Source: Synechococcus sp. JA-3-3Ab (lineage in GTDB: Bacteria > Cyanobacteriota > Cyanobacteriia > Thermostichales > Thermostichaceae). Taken from it: 64,000 nucleotides of DNA. The notes below the pieces were generated by a model. The model made no database searches, was not told the origin of the DNA, and worked only from the letters and a program-made list of their open reading frames with translations. The position numbers and the translations under genes were made by a program. The stretch covers positions 930,001 to 994,000 of the forward strand of contig NC_007775.1 in assembly GCF_000013205.1 (NCBI RefSeq), read 5' to 3'. Positions within the stretch are counted from its first letter, which is position 1, and each line of letters starts with the position of its first letter. Of this stretch, positions 8,701-17,116 are shown one piece after another.

Positions 8701-9455
8701 TGAGGTTCTGAAGGGGCAAGGGGGTACAAGGTGGGCAACAGGCTGGCCAAATTGACCACCGCCCCCACCACGACAATGGCGGGCGGCGCCGCAGGCGAGG
8801 GCTGACCGGCCAGAGACTCCAAACGGAGCAGATGAATCTCTTGCTCCGGGGTGGTGCCCCAGCGGATCAAGGCGACTGGGGTAGCGGGATCTTTTCCTCC
8901 CGCTAACAATTCGGCAGCGATGTAGCCGAGGTTGTGCATGCCCATGTAGATCACCAAGGTTTCTACGGCCTCGGCTAGGGCACGCCAATTGACCTGGGGG
9001 CGGTATTTGCCTGCCGCCTCGTGGCCAGTAACAAAAGCAACCGAGGAGCTGAGGTCGCGATGGGTGAGGGGGATCCCGGCATAGGCGCTGGCGGCCATGC
9101 CCGCTGTAATTCCCGGCACCACCTCCACCGGGATCCCGGCCTGCACCAGGGCCAGCATCTCCTCTCCCCCCCGCCCAAACATGAAGGGATCCCCGCCCTT
9201 GAGCCGCACCACTACAGCTCGTGTCTGCGCTTTTTCAATCAACAGGGCCGTGATCTGCTCCTGGGGCAAGGTGTGAGCCCCCCGCTGTTTGCCAGCATAG
9301 ATGCGCTCTGCTGTGGGGGGGATCAGATCCAAGATGGGGGATCCCACCAGGGCATCGTAGATGACCACGTCCGCATGGGCGAGCAGGGCCTTGCCCTTCA
9401 CCGTCAGCAGTCCCGGATCCCCAGGTCCTGCCCCCACCAGATACACTTTGCCCAT
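8697..9455 (-). CDS. cobA: Uroporphyrinogen-III C-methyltransferase
   Basis: SAM-dependent enzyme that methylates uroporphyrinogen III at C2 and C7 to make precorrin-2, the branch point to siroheme and cobalamin. The 252-residue product has the N-terminal loop VGAGPGDPGLLT, VIYDALVG, the GGDPFMFGRGGEE motif and PGITAGMAASAYAGIPLTHR, all family hallmarks. It lacks the oxidase/chelatase domain of CysG, consistent with a separate chelatase gene next door. I chose ATG at 9455; a TTG four codons upstream is also possible. It overlaps the permease by four bases and lies 67 bases downstream of cbiX on the same strand. Confidence 0.95.
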   Translation of the reverse strand: MGKVYLVGAGPGDPGLLTVKGKALLAHADVVIYDALVGSPILDLIPPTAERIYAGKQRGAHTLPQEQITALLIEKAQTRAVVVRLKGGDPFMFGRGGEEMLALVQAGIPVEVVPGITAGMAASAYAGIPLTHRDLSSSVAFVTGHEAAGKYRPQVNWRALAEAVETLVIYMGMHNLGYIAAELLAGGKDPATPVALIRWGTTPEQEIHLLRLESLAGQPSPAAPPAIVVVGAVVNLASLLPTLYPLAPSEPQ

Positions 9456-9522
9456 CTCGAGTCCCAATGGTTTTCCGGAGATATCTATTCTGCTGGAACA
9501 GGACAGTTTTGACCAACCAACT

Positions 9523-10278
9523 CTACTTCCAGGTCAGACAGGCCGTCTGCAGGGTCTCCTGAATGGCCTGCACCAGTTGGGGATCCCGCCAGAGGGGCGG
9601 CTCCACCGTGATCTGCAACAAGGGCCATTCTCGCTGCAGCCGCTGAGCCTGTTCCTGTAAAGCGCGCAGCAGACCGCCCGGAAAGAGAAAAAACGGCAGC
9701 ACCCGCAGGCGATACTGGCCGAGGCGCAGGCAATGGATTACGGCCGCTTCCAGTGTGGGGGGCTGGGCGGCAAAAGCCACATGCAAGCGGATTCCGGGCA
9801 AGCGCTGTTCCAGAGCTTGGATCCCCGCCTGGAGCTGGGCGGCAAATCCCGGCAGGCGGCTGCCATGGCCAAACAGGATCCAGCCGTGGGTCAGTTCCCC
9901 CAACCGCTGCGCCGCTGCCACCCGCGCTGCCACCAGATCAAGCAGGGCTGGATGCTGGCCAATCGGCGGTGTCAACAGCAGCTTCAGGTGCGGCCAGCGA
10001 GCTTGAACCTGCTCCAGGGCAGCCGGCAAGTCCTCCTCCACATGGGATCCCCCGCCCATAAACAGCGACAGCAGCACCACCGGCCCCTCCAGGCGGGCTG
10101 TCAGGTGTCTGTGAATCTGCTCCGCCAGGCTCAGAGGCTGACCTTCCAACTGGGCCAGCTCCACCGGTTGAGGAGCCAGCCGCTGCCGCACCCGGGCCAG
10201 CAAATCCGCCGCCGCTTGCTGGTATTCGGGATCCCGGCTGCCGTGACAAACCAAAAACACCAGCGGGGCTGAGGACAT
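9523..10278 (-). CDS. cbiX: Sirohydrochlorin chelatase, CbiX family (long, two-domain form)
   Basis: Inserts Fe2+ (or Co2+) into sirohydrochlorin. The 251 residues form two similar halves, the first with VCHGSRDP and FMGGGSHVEEDLP, the second with FGHGSRLPG and FFLFPGG. These carry the metal-binding histidines. It precedes cobA on the same strand, so the pair probably forms a siroheme operon serving the sulfite reductase encoded at 34.8 kb. ATG at 10278 gives the normal family N-terminus MSSAPLVFLVCHGSRD; further upstream the frame reads the asparaginase promoter region. Confidence 0.88.
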   Translation of the reverse strand: MSSAPLVFLVCHGSRDPEYQQAAADLLARVRQRLAPQPVELAQLEGQPLSLAEQIHRHLTARLEGPVVLLSLFMGGGSHVEEDLPAALEQVQARWPHLKLLLTPPIGQHPALLDLVAARVAAAQRLGELTHGWILFGHGSRLPGFAAQLQAGIQALEQRLPGIRLHVAFAAQPPTLEAAVIHCLRLGQYRLRVLPFFLFPGGLLRALQEQAQRLQREWPLLQITVEPPLWRDPQLVQAIQETLQTACLTWK

Positions 10279-10420
10279 GGCAGCAGTCAGGGATCCAGAC
10301 GCAACTGTTCTATTTTGCCACTTGGAAAGGTTCCGGCAACGTCTCGCGCCGCATCTGCGCGTATGATTTGATAAAGTACACACCTCCTTTTCAGACTCGT
10401 CGGCCCTTTCCCAGGATTTC

Positions 10421-11374
10421 ATGTCATTTGAGAATCGTTCTACCACCCCCGAACTGTTGATCCATGTCTTGCGGGAGGGGTTGACCGAATCCATCCATCA
10501 TTGCCAAGCGGTCGTGGCCGATAGCCGCGGGCGATCCCTGGCCATGGCCGGCAAGAGCACCACCCCTGTTTTTGCCCGTTCTGCGCTCAAACCCTTCCAA
10601 GCGCTGGCCATGCTCTCCACCGGCATCCGCGAGCGCTATCGCCTCAGCGAGAAAGACATCGCCATTATGTGCGCCTCCCATCAGGGCACCACGGCCCATG
10701 CGCGGCAGGTGTTCAGCATGCTCTGGCGGGCCGATCTGTCTCCCGATTTGCTGGTCTGCCCCACCCCACCCGGCAAGCCCAGCCCCCTCTGCCACAACTG
10801 CTCCGGCAAACATGCCGGCATGCTCCTGGCCAGCCGCGCTCAGAACTGGACTCTGCAGGACTACGCCCAGCGGCAACACCCCGTCCAGGCCCTGGTGCGG
10901 GCCAAGTTGGCCGACTTGTTGCAAATGCCCTCAGAAGAGTTTTTGTTTGCTCGTGACGACTGTGGCGTGCCCACCTACCAGCTACAACTCAACCACCTGG
11001 CTTCCCTATATGCCCAACTGACCGCCGGCGAGCGGCCGGACTTGGAGGCCATCGCCCGCGCCATGACCCACCACCCCGAAATGGTGGCTGGTGAGGGATG
11101 TTTCGACACCGAATTGATGCGGGCCACCCAGGGAGAGTTGGTCAGCAAGTCCGGCGCCGAAGGGATCCAGTGCATCGGGCGCGTCGGAGAGGGGATGGGC
11201 CTGGCCATCAAGGTACAAGACGGGGCCGCGCGGGCCAAATATGCCCTGGCCCTGCACCTGCTGCAGCGCATGGGCTGGATCCAACCGGCTGCCGCCGAGA
11301 TGCTGGGGGAACGCTTCCTCGCCGTCGGCCCCTACACCCGCCTGGAGGTGGAAGGGGAGCTGCGCATGCCTTGA
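10421..11374 (+). CDS. Asparaginase (rhizobial/thermolabile type, PF06089)
   Basis: Predicted to hydrolyse L-asparagine to aspartate and ammonia. The 317-residue protein shows HVLREGLTESIHHCQAVV, the ARSALKPFQALAML motif, CASHQGTTAHA, HNCSGKHAGML and DDCGVPTYQL, which belong to the Rhizobium etli AnsA-like family and not to the E. coli type. It is cytosolic without a signal peptide. It is divergent from cbiX with a 142-base shared promoter region and is followed after 72 bases by the BrxD-like operon on the same strand. Nitrogen metabolism is the likely context. Confidence 0.87.
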   Translation: MSFENRSTTPELLIHVLREGLTESIHHCQAVVADSRGRSLAMAGKSTTPVFARSALKPFQALAMLSTGIRERYRLSEKDIAIMCASHQGTTAHARQVFSMLWRADLSPDLLVCPTPPGKPSPLCHNCSGKHAGMLLASRAQNWTLQDYAQRQHPVQALVRAKLADLLQMPSEEFLFARDDCGVPTYQLQLNHLASLYAQLTAGERPDLEAIARAMTHHPEMVAGEGCFDTELMRATQGELVSKSGAEGIQCIGRVGEGMGLAIKVQDGAARAKYALALHLLQRMGWIQPAAAEMLGERFLAVGPYTRLEVEGELRMP

Positions 11375-11446
11375 GCAACCCAACGGGGGCTGAGTCTTGC
11401 ATCTCATTCCCTGGCAGTGTTACTTTGTCGAAAAACTGGAAGAGCA

Positions 11447-11581
11447 ATGATTGAGGAGGCTTTCAAAGCTCTCGACGGCGAGCTGGCCAGCTTGGTTGAG
11501 CTAACTAAGAAAGTGACGAAAGCGGTAGGCAGCGCTTAAGCTGCTAGCAGAAGGGGAGATCTCCAAGCAGTAAACCGCCAG
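11447..11581 (+). pseudogene. Probable severed 5' end of the first gene of the BrxD-like operon
   Basis: ATG at 11447, preceded by GGAAGAG, opens a frame for 30 residues (MIEEAFKALDGELASLVELT...) and stops at TAA (11537-11539). After the stop the same frame continues without further stops into the 11582 gene. The encoded helix fits the coiled-coil start of that protein. The likely ancestral gene thus ran from 11447 to 12214 (255 residues) and acquired a nonsense codon, or translation restarts downstream. Confidence 0.5.
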
Positions 11582-12214
11582 GTGGAAAGCTGCGGCTCTG
11601 CCTTGAACACAGCTCTCTCCCAAGCGGAGCTGGTGAGGCGAGCTCTTGAACAAGCCCAGCAAGTTTTGTCCACCCCCTCCCTCGAAGACCTGGCCCGCGA
11701 AGTGGGGGAACGGGTAGGCCAGCCCTGGCTTCCTACCGAGAATCCCAACATTTTTGTGGCCTTTCCTGTCTCAGTGCACTTTGCCAGAGAGCGGATACGT
11801 ATTGACCGCAAGATTTTCCGATCCCAGCGGCCCAGTGCTATTGCTGAAGCAATCAAGCGAGCAAGAGGCGGCAAGAGCAAAGAGACTGATCCCCAGGCTG
11901 TCCTTCAGCTCATTTGGAAGGCGGCAAGAATTGCGGCAGGCTACCTGAGAAAGTGTGTGGAGCAGCTACCTAACTCCATAAGCGTAGCTGCGCGAGATGT
12001 CTTTGAGGTTCTCCACCTCAATAACTCAGACTACACAGAAGTAGAATTTACCCGACATCTTTACCTTCTAGATCGAAGCCCAATCAACAATGTGGATGGC
12101 TATCGCTTGATCTTCTCTGCATCTACAGGCACTCGCTCAGGTCGCTGCTATCGCATTCGCGATGAACGCGGTGAGGAACATATTTACTATCTTTTGGAGT
12201 TTGAGCGTCTATGA
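11582..12214 (+). CDS. Unknown protein, first gene of the BrxD-like operon (probably N-terminally truncated)
   Basis: A soluble protein of 210 residues from a GTG start with no good Shine-Dalgarno. Residues 1-45 are helical (ALNTALSQAELVRRALEQAQ). The middle is basic and charged (ARERIRIDRKIFRSQRPSA, KRARGGKSKE). The C-terminal half is mixed alpha/beta, ending YRIRDERGEEHIYYLLEFE. I recognise no domain. Its TGA overlaps the ATG of the next gene in ATGA, so it is translationally coupled. An in-frame stop separates it from an upstream stretch with a better start at 11447. GC content is visibly lower than in neighbouring genes, suggesting transfer. Confidence 0.7.
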   Translation: MESCGSALNTALSQAELVRRALEQAQQVLSTPSLEDLAREVGERVGQPWLPTENPNIFVAFPVSVHFARERIRIDRKIFRSQRPSAIAEAIKRARGGKSKETDPQAVLQLIWKAARIAAGYLRKCVEQLPNSISVAARDVFEVLHLNNSDYTEVEFTRHLYLLDRSPINNVDGYRLIFSASTGTRSGRCYRIRDERGEEHIYYLLEFERL

Positions 12215-13161
12215 GTGGGGAAACCCATAGTTGTCTACAGCTTGATTTATGGCTGCGTTGTCTTGAGAAAGACTACCTGAGATCCTTCATACCTGAGGGC
12301 GGTGCAACCGTCAAGCTAGCTGTCGTCCCAAGAGATTCCTACTCCCGCCTCTACAAATCTCTTCGGGAAAAGCTATCCCCTCCTTCTTTTCAGCTTTTTG
12401 ATCTAACCAAAGAGTGCATCAATCTACATTCAATTGAGAATTTTTGGTTTGCCCTTGCTCAGAGGGTAGACTGGGAATCTTTTGCCAGAGAACTGCGCTA
12501 TAGCATTCTCAAAAAAGTTGGATATCCCCTCAGCTCAGAACCTCAGGACTGTACTTTAGAGGAACTGGCAGAGTTTTACCAAGTCGAGGCCCGCGAGATT
12601 AACATACAGTTCCAGCGAGAAATCAAGAGGCTGATTTTTCAGGACTACTCTCTGGCTCTCGACTTTCGCAAGGCTATTTCCCGTCTTATCTACGAGCCTC
12701 TCCAAAGTCCAGGCACTCTAGAAGGTTTGTGCCTTGCGGTTCAGGAGTGGCTCAAAGGCACGCTGAAATCTATTAGTCAAGTGCGTGGAGCAGCTATTTT
12801 TCGAAGGATTGATAGGACAAACTCCAGAGAGATCCTACTTTCTTTTCTGAGACTTTTTACACGCCAGTTCGGTTCTACGGCAATCCTTGTCAGTCTGTTT
12901 CATTACTACGAGCGAAGAGAAAGTGGACGTCCAATCTTTACCCGTAGGCAAATCATCGATCTCTATGAAACCTTGCGAGAGTTTATCGATGCAGAGAGTA
13001 AGCTTGAGAAAACAGCCATAATCTTCATGGCCCCTCCAGAGTTCATTGAATCAGAACTTTTGTCCTACCATAAGTACCGAGCCTTGCAAACTCGAATCCA
13101 GAACGAGGTATATTCCTCCAAGTATCCCAATCCTTGTACAACTATGGTTCAACTTCAATGA
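12211..13161 (+). CDS. BrxD-related protein lacking recognisable P-loop motifs
   Basis: A protein of 316 residues, all helical in appearance, without signal peptide or membrane segment. I see no Walker A motif. The C-terminal third resembles the second half of BREX BrxD/DUF2791 ATPases: a hydrophobic strand TAILVSLFHYYERRE where a Walker B would sit, then FTRRQIIDLYETLREFIDA, KTAIIFMAPPEFIE and YRALQTRIQNE. The Walker B acids are absent. It starts in an ATGA overlap with the previous gene and ends in one with the next. I infer a catalytically dead partner of the ATPase encoded next. This is tentative, since the similarity is by eye. Confidence 0.75.
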   Translation: MSGETHSCLQLDLWLRCLEKDYLRSFIPEGGATVKLAVVPRDSYSRLYKSLREKLSPPSFQLFDLTKECINLHSIENFWFALAQRVDWESFARELRYSILKKVGYPLSSEPQDCTLEELAEFYQVEAREINIQFQREIKRLIFQDYSLALDFRKAISRLIYEPLQSPGTLEGLCLAVQEWLKGTLKSISQVRGAAIFRRIDRTNSREILLSFLRLFTRQFGSTAILVSLFHYYERRESGRPIFTRRQIIDLYETLREFIDAESKLEKTAIIFMAPPEFIESELLSYHKYRALQTRIQNEVYSSKYPNPCTTMVQLQ

Positions 13162-14390
13162 GCGCATCACTTGTAGCCCGACGAGCGATTGAAGCGCTGC
13201 GAAACGGTGTTCCCAATCCATTTGCAGTTGCAGAACTTGGCTCCTGGCAACAAGAGGTCGAAGAGAAGTTTTGGGAATTATGCAACGCCCCCAGCTTAGA
13301 GCCTGGGGGGATGCTCGTGAAGGGGGACTTCGGAACTGGTAAGTCTCATCTTCTACTAACTCTGCAGGAAAAAGCAAAGAAGCAGGGTTTTGCCACCTCG
13401 CTGGTTGTCATCTCTAAAGAGCTGCCTCTTGGCAATCCTAGTCGCCTAATTCCCCGCATTCTTGCCGAAATCGAACTCCCTGACATGGCTGAGCGCGGGC
13501 TTCAAGGCATTGCAGCTCGTCTGCAGTACAAACAGCCTTCTTTCCAGGAGTTCCAGCTTTCGGTTAACCAATGGCGATTTGGAGAGGGCTGGTGGCCGGC
13601 TACTCTAGCTTTACACCAAAGGCTAGAGGGTGACGACGAGAAGTTAGACGCTATTGTCCGCTTTTGGGCTGGTGAACCTACCTTGAGGCTGTCAGAGGTG
13701 CGGCAGAGACTTCGGGATCACGGCCTGGCAGGGGCTTACTCCGTCAGCAAGCTACCTCCTGCGGAAAGTCTGCACTGGCAGCGCCTGGCTTTCTCTGCTC
13801 AGCTATGTCGGGCCATAGGGCTCAGGGGCTTGGTGGTTTTGGTGGATGAGATCGAGCTGATTGCACAGTACAGCATCCTGCAGCGGGTCAAGTCCTACCG
13901 CGTTCTTGGCCACTTGTTTGGCAAGGAAACTTTACCTGAAGAACTAAAAGCAGCTCCGCTAATTCTAGCGGGAGCAGTAACCCGCGACTTTGAGCAGTCT
14001 ATCTTGCAGGAAAAAGGGGATCGGGAGAAGGCACCTGAGATGGCGCGCCAGAAGCATATTTCTGAAGAAGCTGTAAAAGCGGGGATGGAGGCCATTCAGC
14101 AAGCTATCCCCCTCCGTTCCTGTTCGGAAGCTCAGGAGGCCATTCAAGCGATGTTGCACAAGGTGGCGGATCTCTACCAGAAGGCCTACCCTGATTGGGT
14201 ACGGCCATCACGGTCTGAGCTCCCTCCTCTTTACGGCACAACTACCGTGCGGTCAATTATTCGCCGTTGGATTACTGAGTGGGATGTGCGCCGGTACTAC
14301 AACCCCACTGGTACAGTTCAGATTGAGGAAGACAAAGCGACTGGACACACCCCTACGGAAGAGATCCAAGAACTGGAAGAGGAAGCTTAA
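13158..14390 (+). CDS. BREX-system BrxD-like (DUF2791) P-loop ATPase
   Basis: A 410-residue ATPase. The N-terminus ARRAIEALRNGVPN is the hallmark of the BrxC/BrxD (DUF2791) family. Walker A is GDFGTGKSH (residues 56-64) and Walker B is LVVLVDEIELI, with Asp230 and Glu231. Later GAVTRDFEQSILQEKGD and a basic region with TTTVRSIIRRWITEWD follow, then an acidic tail. Families like this act in type 2 BREX and TerB-linked loci. ATG at 13158 overlaps the previous stop (ATGA); a TTG eight codons upstream is possible. No methylase, PglZ, helicase or other BREX core gene is adjacent, so this is not a standard BREX locus. Confidence 0.85.
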   Translation: MSASLVARRAIEALRNGVPNPFAVAELGSWQQEVEEKFWELCNAPSLEPGGMLVKGDFGTGKSHLLLTLQEKAKKQGFATSLVVISKELPLGNPSRLIPRILAEIELPDMAERGLQGIAARLQYKQPSFQEFQLSVNQWRFGEGWWPATLALHQRLEGDDEKLDAIVRFWAGEPTLRLSEVRQRLRDHGLAGAYSVSKLPPAESLHWQRLAFSAQLCRAIGLRGLVVLVDEIELIAQYSILQRVKSYRVLGHLFGKETLPEELKAAPLILAGAVTRDFEQSILQEKGDREKAPEMARQKHISEEAVKAGMEAIQQAIPLRSCSEAQEAIQAMLHKVADLYQKAYPDWVRPSRSELPPLYGTTTVRSIIRRWITEWDVRRYYNPTGTVQIEEDKATGHTPTEEIQELEEEA

Positions 14391-14701
14391 GCAAGCCTAG
14401 GTGCTCCTCAAAGTTTTCTGAGTTTAGCTTAATCGGCGGGAAGCCCCGCACTGTATGGGTGAATTGTGTTGACTCAAGAGCCAATCAGTGTCGGGATGAA
14501 AGCCGTTCGTGCTTCAGTTGAAGAGATTGAGTTAAATCTCTGGAGAGCTTCCCTGACTGGTTTCCGCCGTGGGTTGCACGGTGGCAGCATGCTGAGACAA
14601 GTCAGTGAAGCGTGAAGCCGGTACGCTATCGGTTCGCGCAGCGTGGCGTCACCCATGTTTGAGGGTCGGGAGTCATCCCCCACCTAGTTTGCAGGAACTG
14701 C
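14391..14701. other. Spacer after the BrxD-like operon, possible transposon remnant
   Basis: These 311 bases hold no convincing gene. The stretch near 14437-14455 (GGGAAGCCCCGCACTGTAT) resembles the 3' end of the tnpB at 52498-52514 (GGGAAGCCCGCACTCTATG), where TnpB ends and the right-end hairpin begins. That suggests a degraded IS605-type end. Several small inverted repeats follow, for example GAGATTGAGTTAAATCTC at 14523-14540. They may be a terminator or RNA structure. Confidence 0.35.
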
Positions 14702-15376
14702 TCAACGCTGAAAGGGATTTTGGTAGGGGTTGGGGTTCTGGCCCTTGTTGCGGTACTTGGGATTGATGGTCAAGGTGCCGGATCCCAGGCCCCGCTGCGC
14801 CAGAAACTCCAGGTTGCGGCGGCGCATGGTGGTGTCGTAGTCGTTCTTGACGCGATCTTCCAGGATGGCCACCTGCTGCAACGCGCTCAGCAAAATGGCA
14901 GCCGCCTGTTCGGAGGTGTAGCCATTTTGGGAGGCGTAGCGCACGGCAAACTCGTCGGCTGCCACCTGGGCCTTCTGGCCTTTCTCTGCTTTGCGCAAAA
15001 GAAACACCGCCGACGCCGCCAAGCCGGCTGCCAAGCCCACGCCCAGGTTATCCCCCATCTGCAACTCCACCAAAATGCCCATGCTGCCGGCCCCGATCAG
15101 CGCGGGATACAGCAACAGGGCCGACCAGTTATCCCCCAAGGCCAGCTCGGTGGCCATCACCGCTTCCCGCAAAAAGTAGATCTTTTGTTGGTCAGGGCTC
15201 AGCTTCTGCCAGCGGCTGAGGTCAATGGCGAAGCGGGTGTACTTCTGCCAGGGGAAGCGCCAGAGCGGCTGCACAACCCGAGATTGGTCAGGGGTGCCGA
15301 TCTCGATCTGCACCTCGGGGCGGATCTCCACCGGGAGAAACTGGATCAGGCGATCGAACTCAGAGATAGTGTACAT
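14702..15376 (-). CDS. DUF3318-like protein
   Basis: A protein of 224 residues. The start MYTISEFDRLIQFLPVEIRP, the PLWRFPWQKYTRFAIDLSRW and QQKIYFLREAVM motifs, and a hydrophobic pair of helices (about 90-130, ALLLYPALIGAGSMGILV and GLAAGLAASAVFLLRK) resemble the cyanobacteria-specific DUF3318 family. It looks membrane-associated. The C-terminus is Asn/Pro-rich (NPNPYQNPFQR). The frame stays open upstream, but family sequence begins at the ATG at 15376. Function unknown. It lies downstream of yajQ on the same strand with a 175-base gap. Confidence 0.7.
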   Translation of the reverse strand: MYTISEFDRLIQFLPVEIRPEVQIEIGTPDQSRVVQPLWRFPWQKYTRFAIDLSRWQKLSPDQQKIYFLREAVMATELALGDNWSALLLYPALIGAGSMGILVELQMGDNLGVGLAAGLAASAVFLLRKAEKGQKAQVAADEFAVRYASQNGYTSEQAAAILLSALQQVAILEDRVKNDYDTTMRRRNLEFLAQRGLGSGTLTINPKYRNKGQNPNPYQNPFQR

Positions 15377-15551
15377 ACTGGCACGGCAGAGTCGCGGCTG
15401 GAGATGGAGATCATCCCCATAGTAAGGGATCCTAGCTTTTTCTGCAGACTGGTTCCAAGAGAGGCTGTGGCGATGGGATGGCGAGAGCCGGGATCGCTCT
15501 GCACCAATCCTTATCATCAACCAGGGATCCCCCCGACTTTGTATCGGCTCT

Positions 15552-16043
15552 CTATCGGTAATTGACAAATTGGAGCGCCACCGGGTAATCCTGCTGCTTG
15601 AGCATTTGAATGACCGCCTGCAGCTCATCTTTGTCTTTGCCGGAAACCCGCACCAGATCCCCTTGAATGGAGGGCTGCACTTTTTTGAAGTTGTCGCGGA
15701 TTTGTTTGGCAATCTGCTTGGCCAGCGCCGCATCGATGCCCTTTTTCAGCCGAACCACCTGGCGCACCCGGTTGCCGCCGGCACTCTCCGGAGGTTGAAA
15801 GTCGAAGATCTTTAGGGAGAGGCCCCGCTTGGCCGCCTTGGTGAGGAGGAGATCGCGAATGGAGTTGAGAGCCATCTCGCTGGCGGTGGTGATGATCAGG
15901 GATCCCTCCTCCAGCTCGATTTCTGTCTGAGTATCCTTGAGGTCATAGCGCTGTTTGATCTCCCGCCGGGCTTGATCCACGGCATTCACCAGTTCCTGCC
16001 GGTCGAAGTCGCTGACGATATCGAATGAGTAGGTAGAGGCCAT
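15552..16043 (-). CDS. yajQ: YajQ-family nucleotide-binding protein
   Basis: A small cytosolic protein of 163 residues with two ferredoxin-like halves. It begins [20 protein letters not shown] and contains [13 protein letters not shown] and [20 protein letters not shown], signature segments of the YajQ/DUF520 family. Members bind nucleic acids or nucleotides, and in Xanthomonas cyclic di-GMP. Length matches the family. ATG at 16043 is the conserved start; upstream codons in the same frame are not family-like. It is divergent from the SDR gene with a 118-base spacer. Confidence 0.92.
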   Translation of the reverse strand: MASTYSFDIVSDFDRQELVNAVDQARREIKQRYDLKDTQTEIELEEGSLIITTASEMALNSIRDLLLTKAAKRGLSLKIFDFQPPESAGGNRVRQVVRLKKGIDAALAKQIAKQIRDNFKKVQPSIQGDLVRVSGKDKDELQAVIQMLKQQDYPVALQFVNYR

Positions 16044-16161
16044 AAACTGTATCTTCGCTACCGCTCCGTATCTTAAGCCCTCAGGCCAAGCAGGGATCCC
16101 CAACCCCCAAAGAAGCTACAACAGGTAAAGGGATCCCAGTCCAGATTTGCGGAGAAGCAGG

Positions 16162-17004
16162 ATGGCCGATGTTGTTTTAATTACAGGCGCTTCCGAAGGC
16201 ATCGGCAGGGCCACGGCCTTTACCTTTGCCCGTGGCGGCTACCGCTTGGCGCTGGCTGCCCGTACCGCCGAAACCCTGAGACAAACCGCCATCGAGCTGG
16301 AGCAAAGCCTAAACGCCGAGGTCTTGGCCGTTCCCACCGATGTCACGCAGCCAGAACAGGTGCAAAACCTGGTGGAGAGAACCCTAGAACGCTATGGCCG
16401 CATCGATTGCCTGATCAACAACGCCGGCATCTGCCTGAAGGGCCCTTTTTTGCAAACCACCCTGGAACACTGGCAGGCGCTGATGGCGGTCAATTTTTGG
16501 GGCTACCTGTACACCATCCGGGCCGTGCTCCCCGATATGCTGAAGCGCAAAAAAGGTCAGATCATCAACGTGGGATCGGTCGGCGGCAAGATGCCCCTGC
16601 CCCAAATGAGCGCCTATTGTGCCAGCAAGTACGCGGTCAGTGGGCTGACGGAGGCGCTGCGGCTGGAACTGCAACCCCACGGGATCCAGGTGATCGGCGT
16701 CCATCCGGGCATTGTCAGCAGCAATTTTCTCAAGCGAGCCATTTTTTTGGATGAGGGGGGGCCGGAGTCCTCTCCCGATGGCCAATCGCAAGCCTCAGGT
16801 GGGAAAGCCCGCGAGCAAATGCAACAGGCGCTGGAGAGTTTTTGGGCCAGCCGGCCAGAAGAAGTGGCCGCAGCCATTTGGGACGCCGCTCGCCAGTCCA
16901 AGTCGGAGGTGGTGGTGGGCATGGCCCAATGGGCAGTAGGAGCCTATGCCCTTTTCCCAGAGCTGGTGGGCCCGCTGCTGCAAAGGGCCGCTGGCCGACC
17001 TTGA
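16162..17004 (+). CDS. Short-chain dehydrogenase/reductase (SDR)
   Basis: A classical SDR of 280 residues that would oxidise or reduce a small substrate with NAD(P). The N-terminal Rossmann motif is LITGASEGIGRAT, followed by CLINNAGI. The catalytic set shows Ser in NVGSVGGKM and YCASK (Tyr-x-x-x-Lys). The C-terminus has a hydrophobic stretch. ATG at 16162 is preceded by GGAGAAGCAG. Substrate cannot be inferred. It is followed after 112 bases by the FHA gene. Confidence 0.9.
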   Translation: MADVVLITGASEGIGRATAFTFARGGYRLALAARTAETLRQTAIELEQSLNAEVLAVPTDVTQPEQVQNLVERTLERYGRIDCLINNAGICLKGPFLQTTLEHWQALMAVNFWGYLYTIRAVLPDMLKRKKGQIINVGSVGGKMPLPQMSAYCASKYAVSGLTEALRLELQPHGIQVIGVHPGIVSSNFLKRAIFLDEGGPESSPDGQSQASGGKAREQMQQALESFWASRPEEVAAAIWDAARQSKSEVVVGMAQWAVGAYALFPELVGPLLQRAAGRP

Positions 17005-17116
17005 GATTTGGCAGGTCATCTTAGGCGATTCTGCAGCTCTGCCAATTCTGGAGTCGAGCTTCTATTCTATAGTATGGTGCTAAGGTTAGATTCGGGCAGT
17101 TGCAGCGGAAGGGATT

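Noticed and set aside
7912-8988. Extended N-terminus of the ABC-2 permease reading through cobA
   Set aside because: The upstream 96 codons are an alternate frame of cobA; the ATGA overlap and family N-terminus favour the start at 8700.
13158-14390. Complete BREX locus
   Set aside because: No PglX, PglZ, BrxC-size ATPase, helicase or methylase occurs next to the BrxD-like gene.
14474-14683. Minus-strand 69-codon frame after the BrxD-like operon
   Set aside because: No known motif, no ribosome binding site, and it lies in likely transposon debris.
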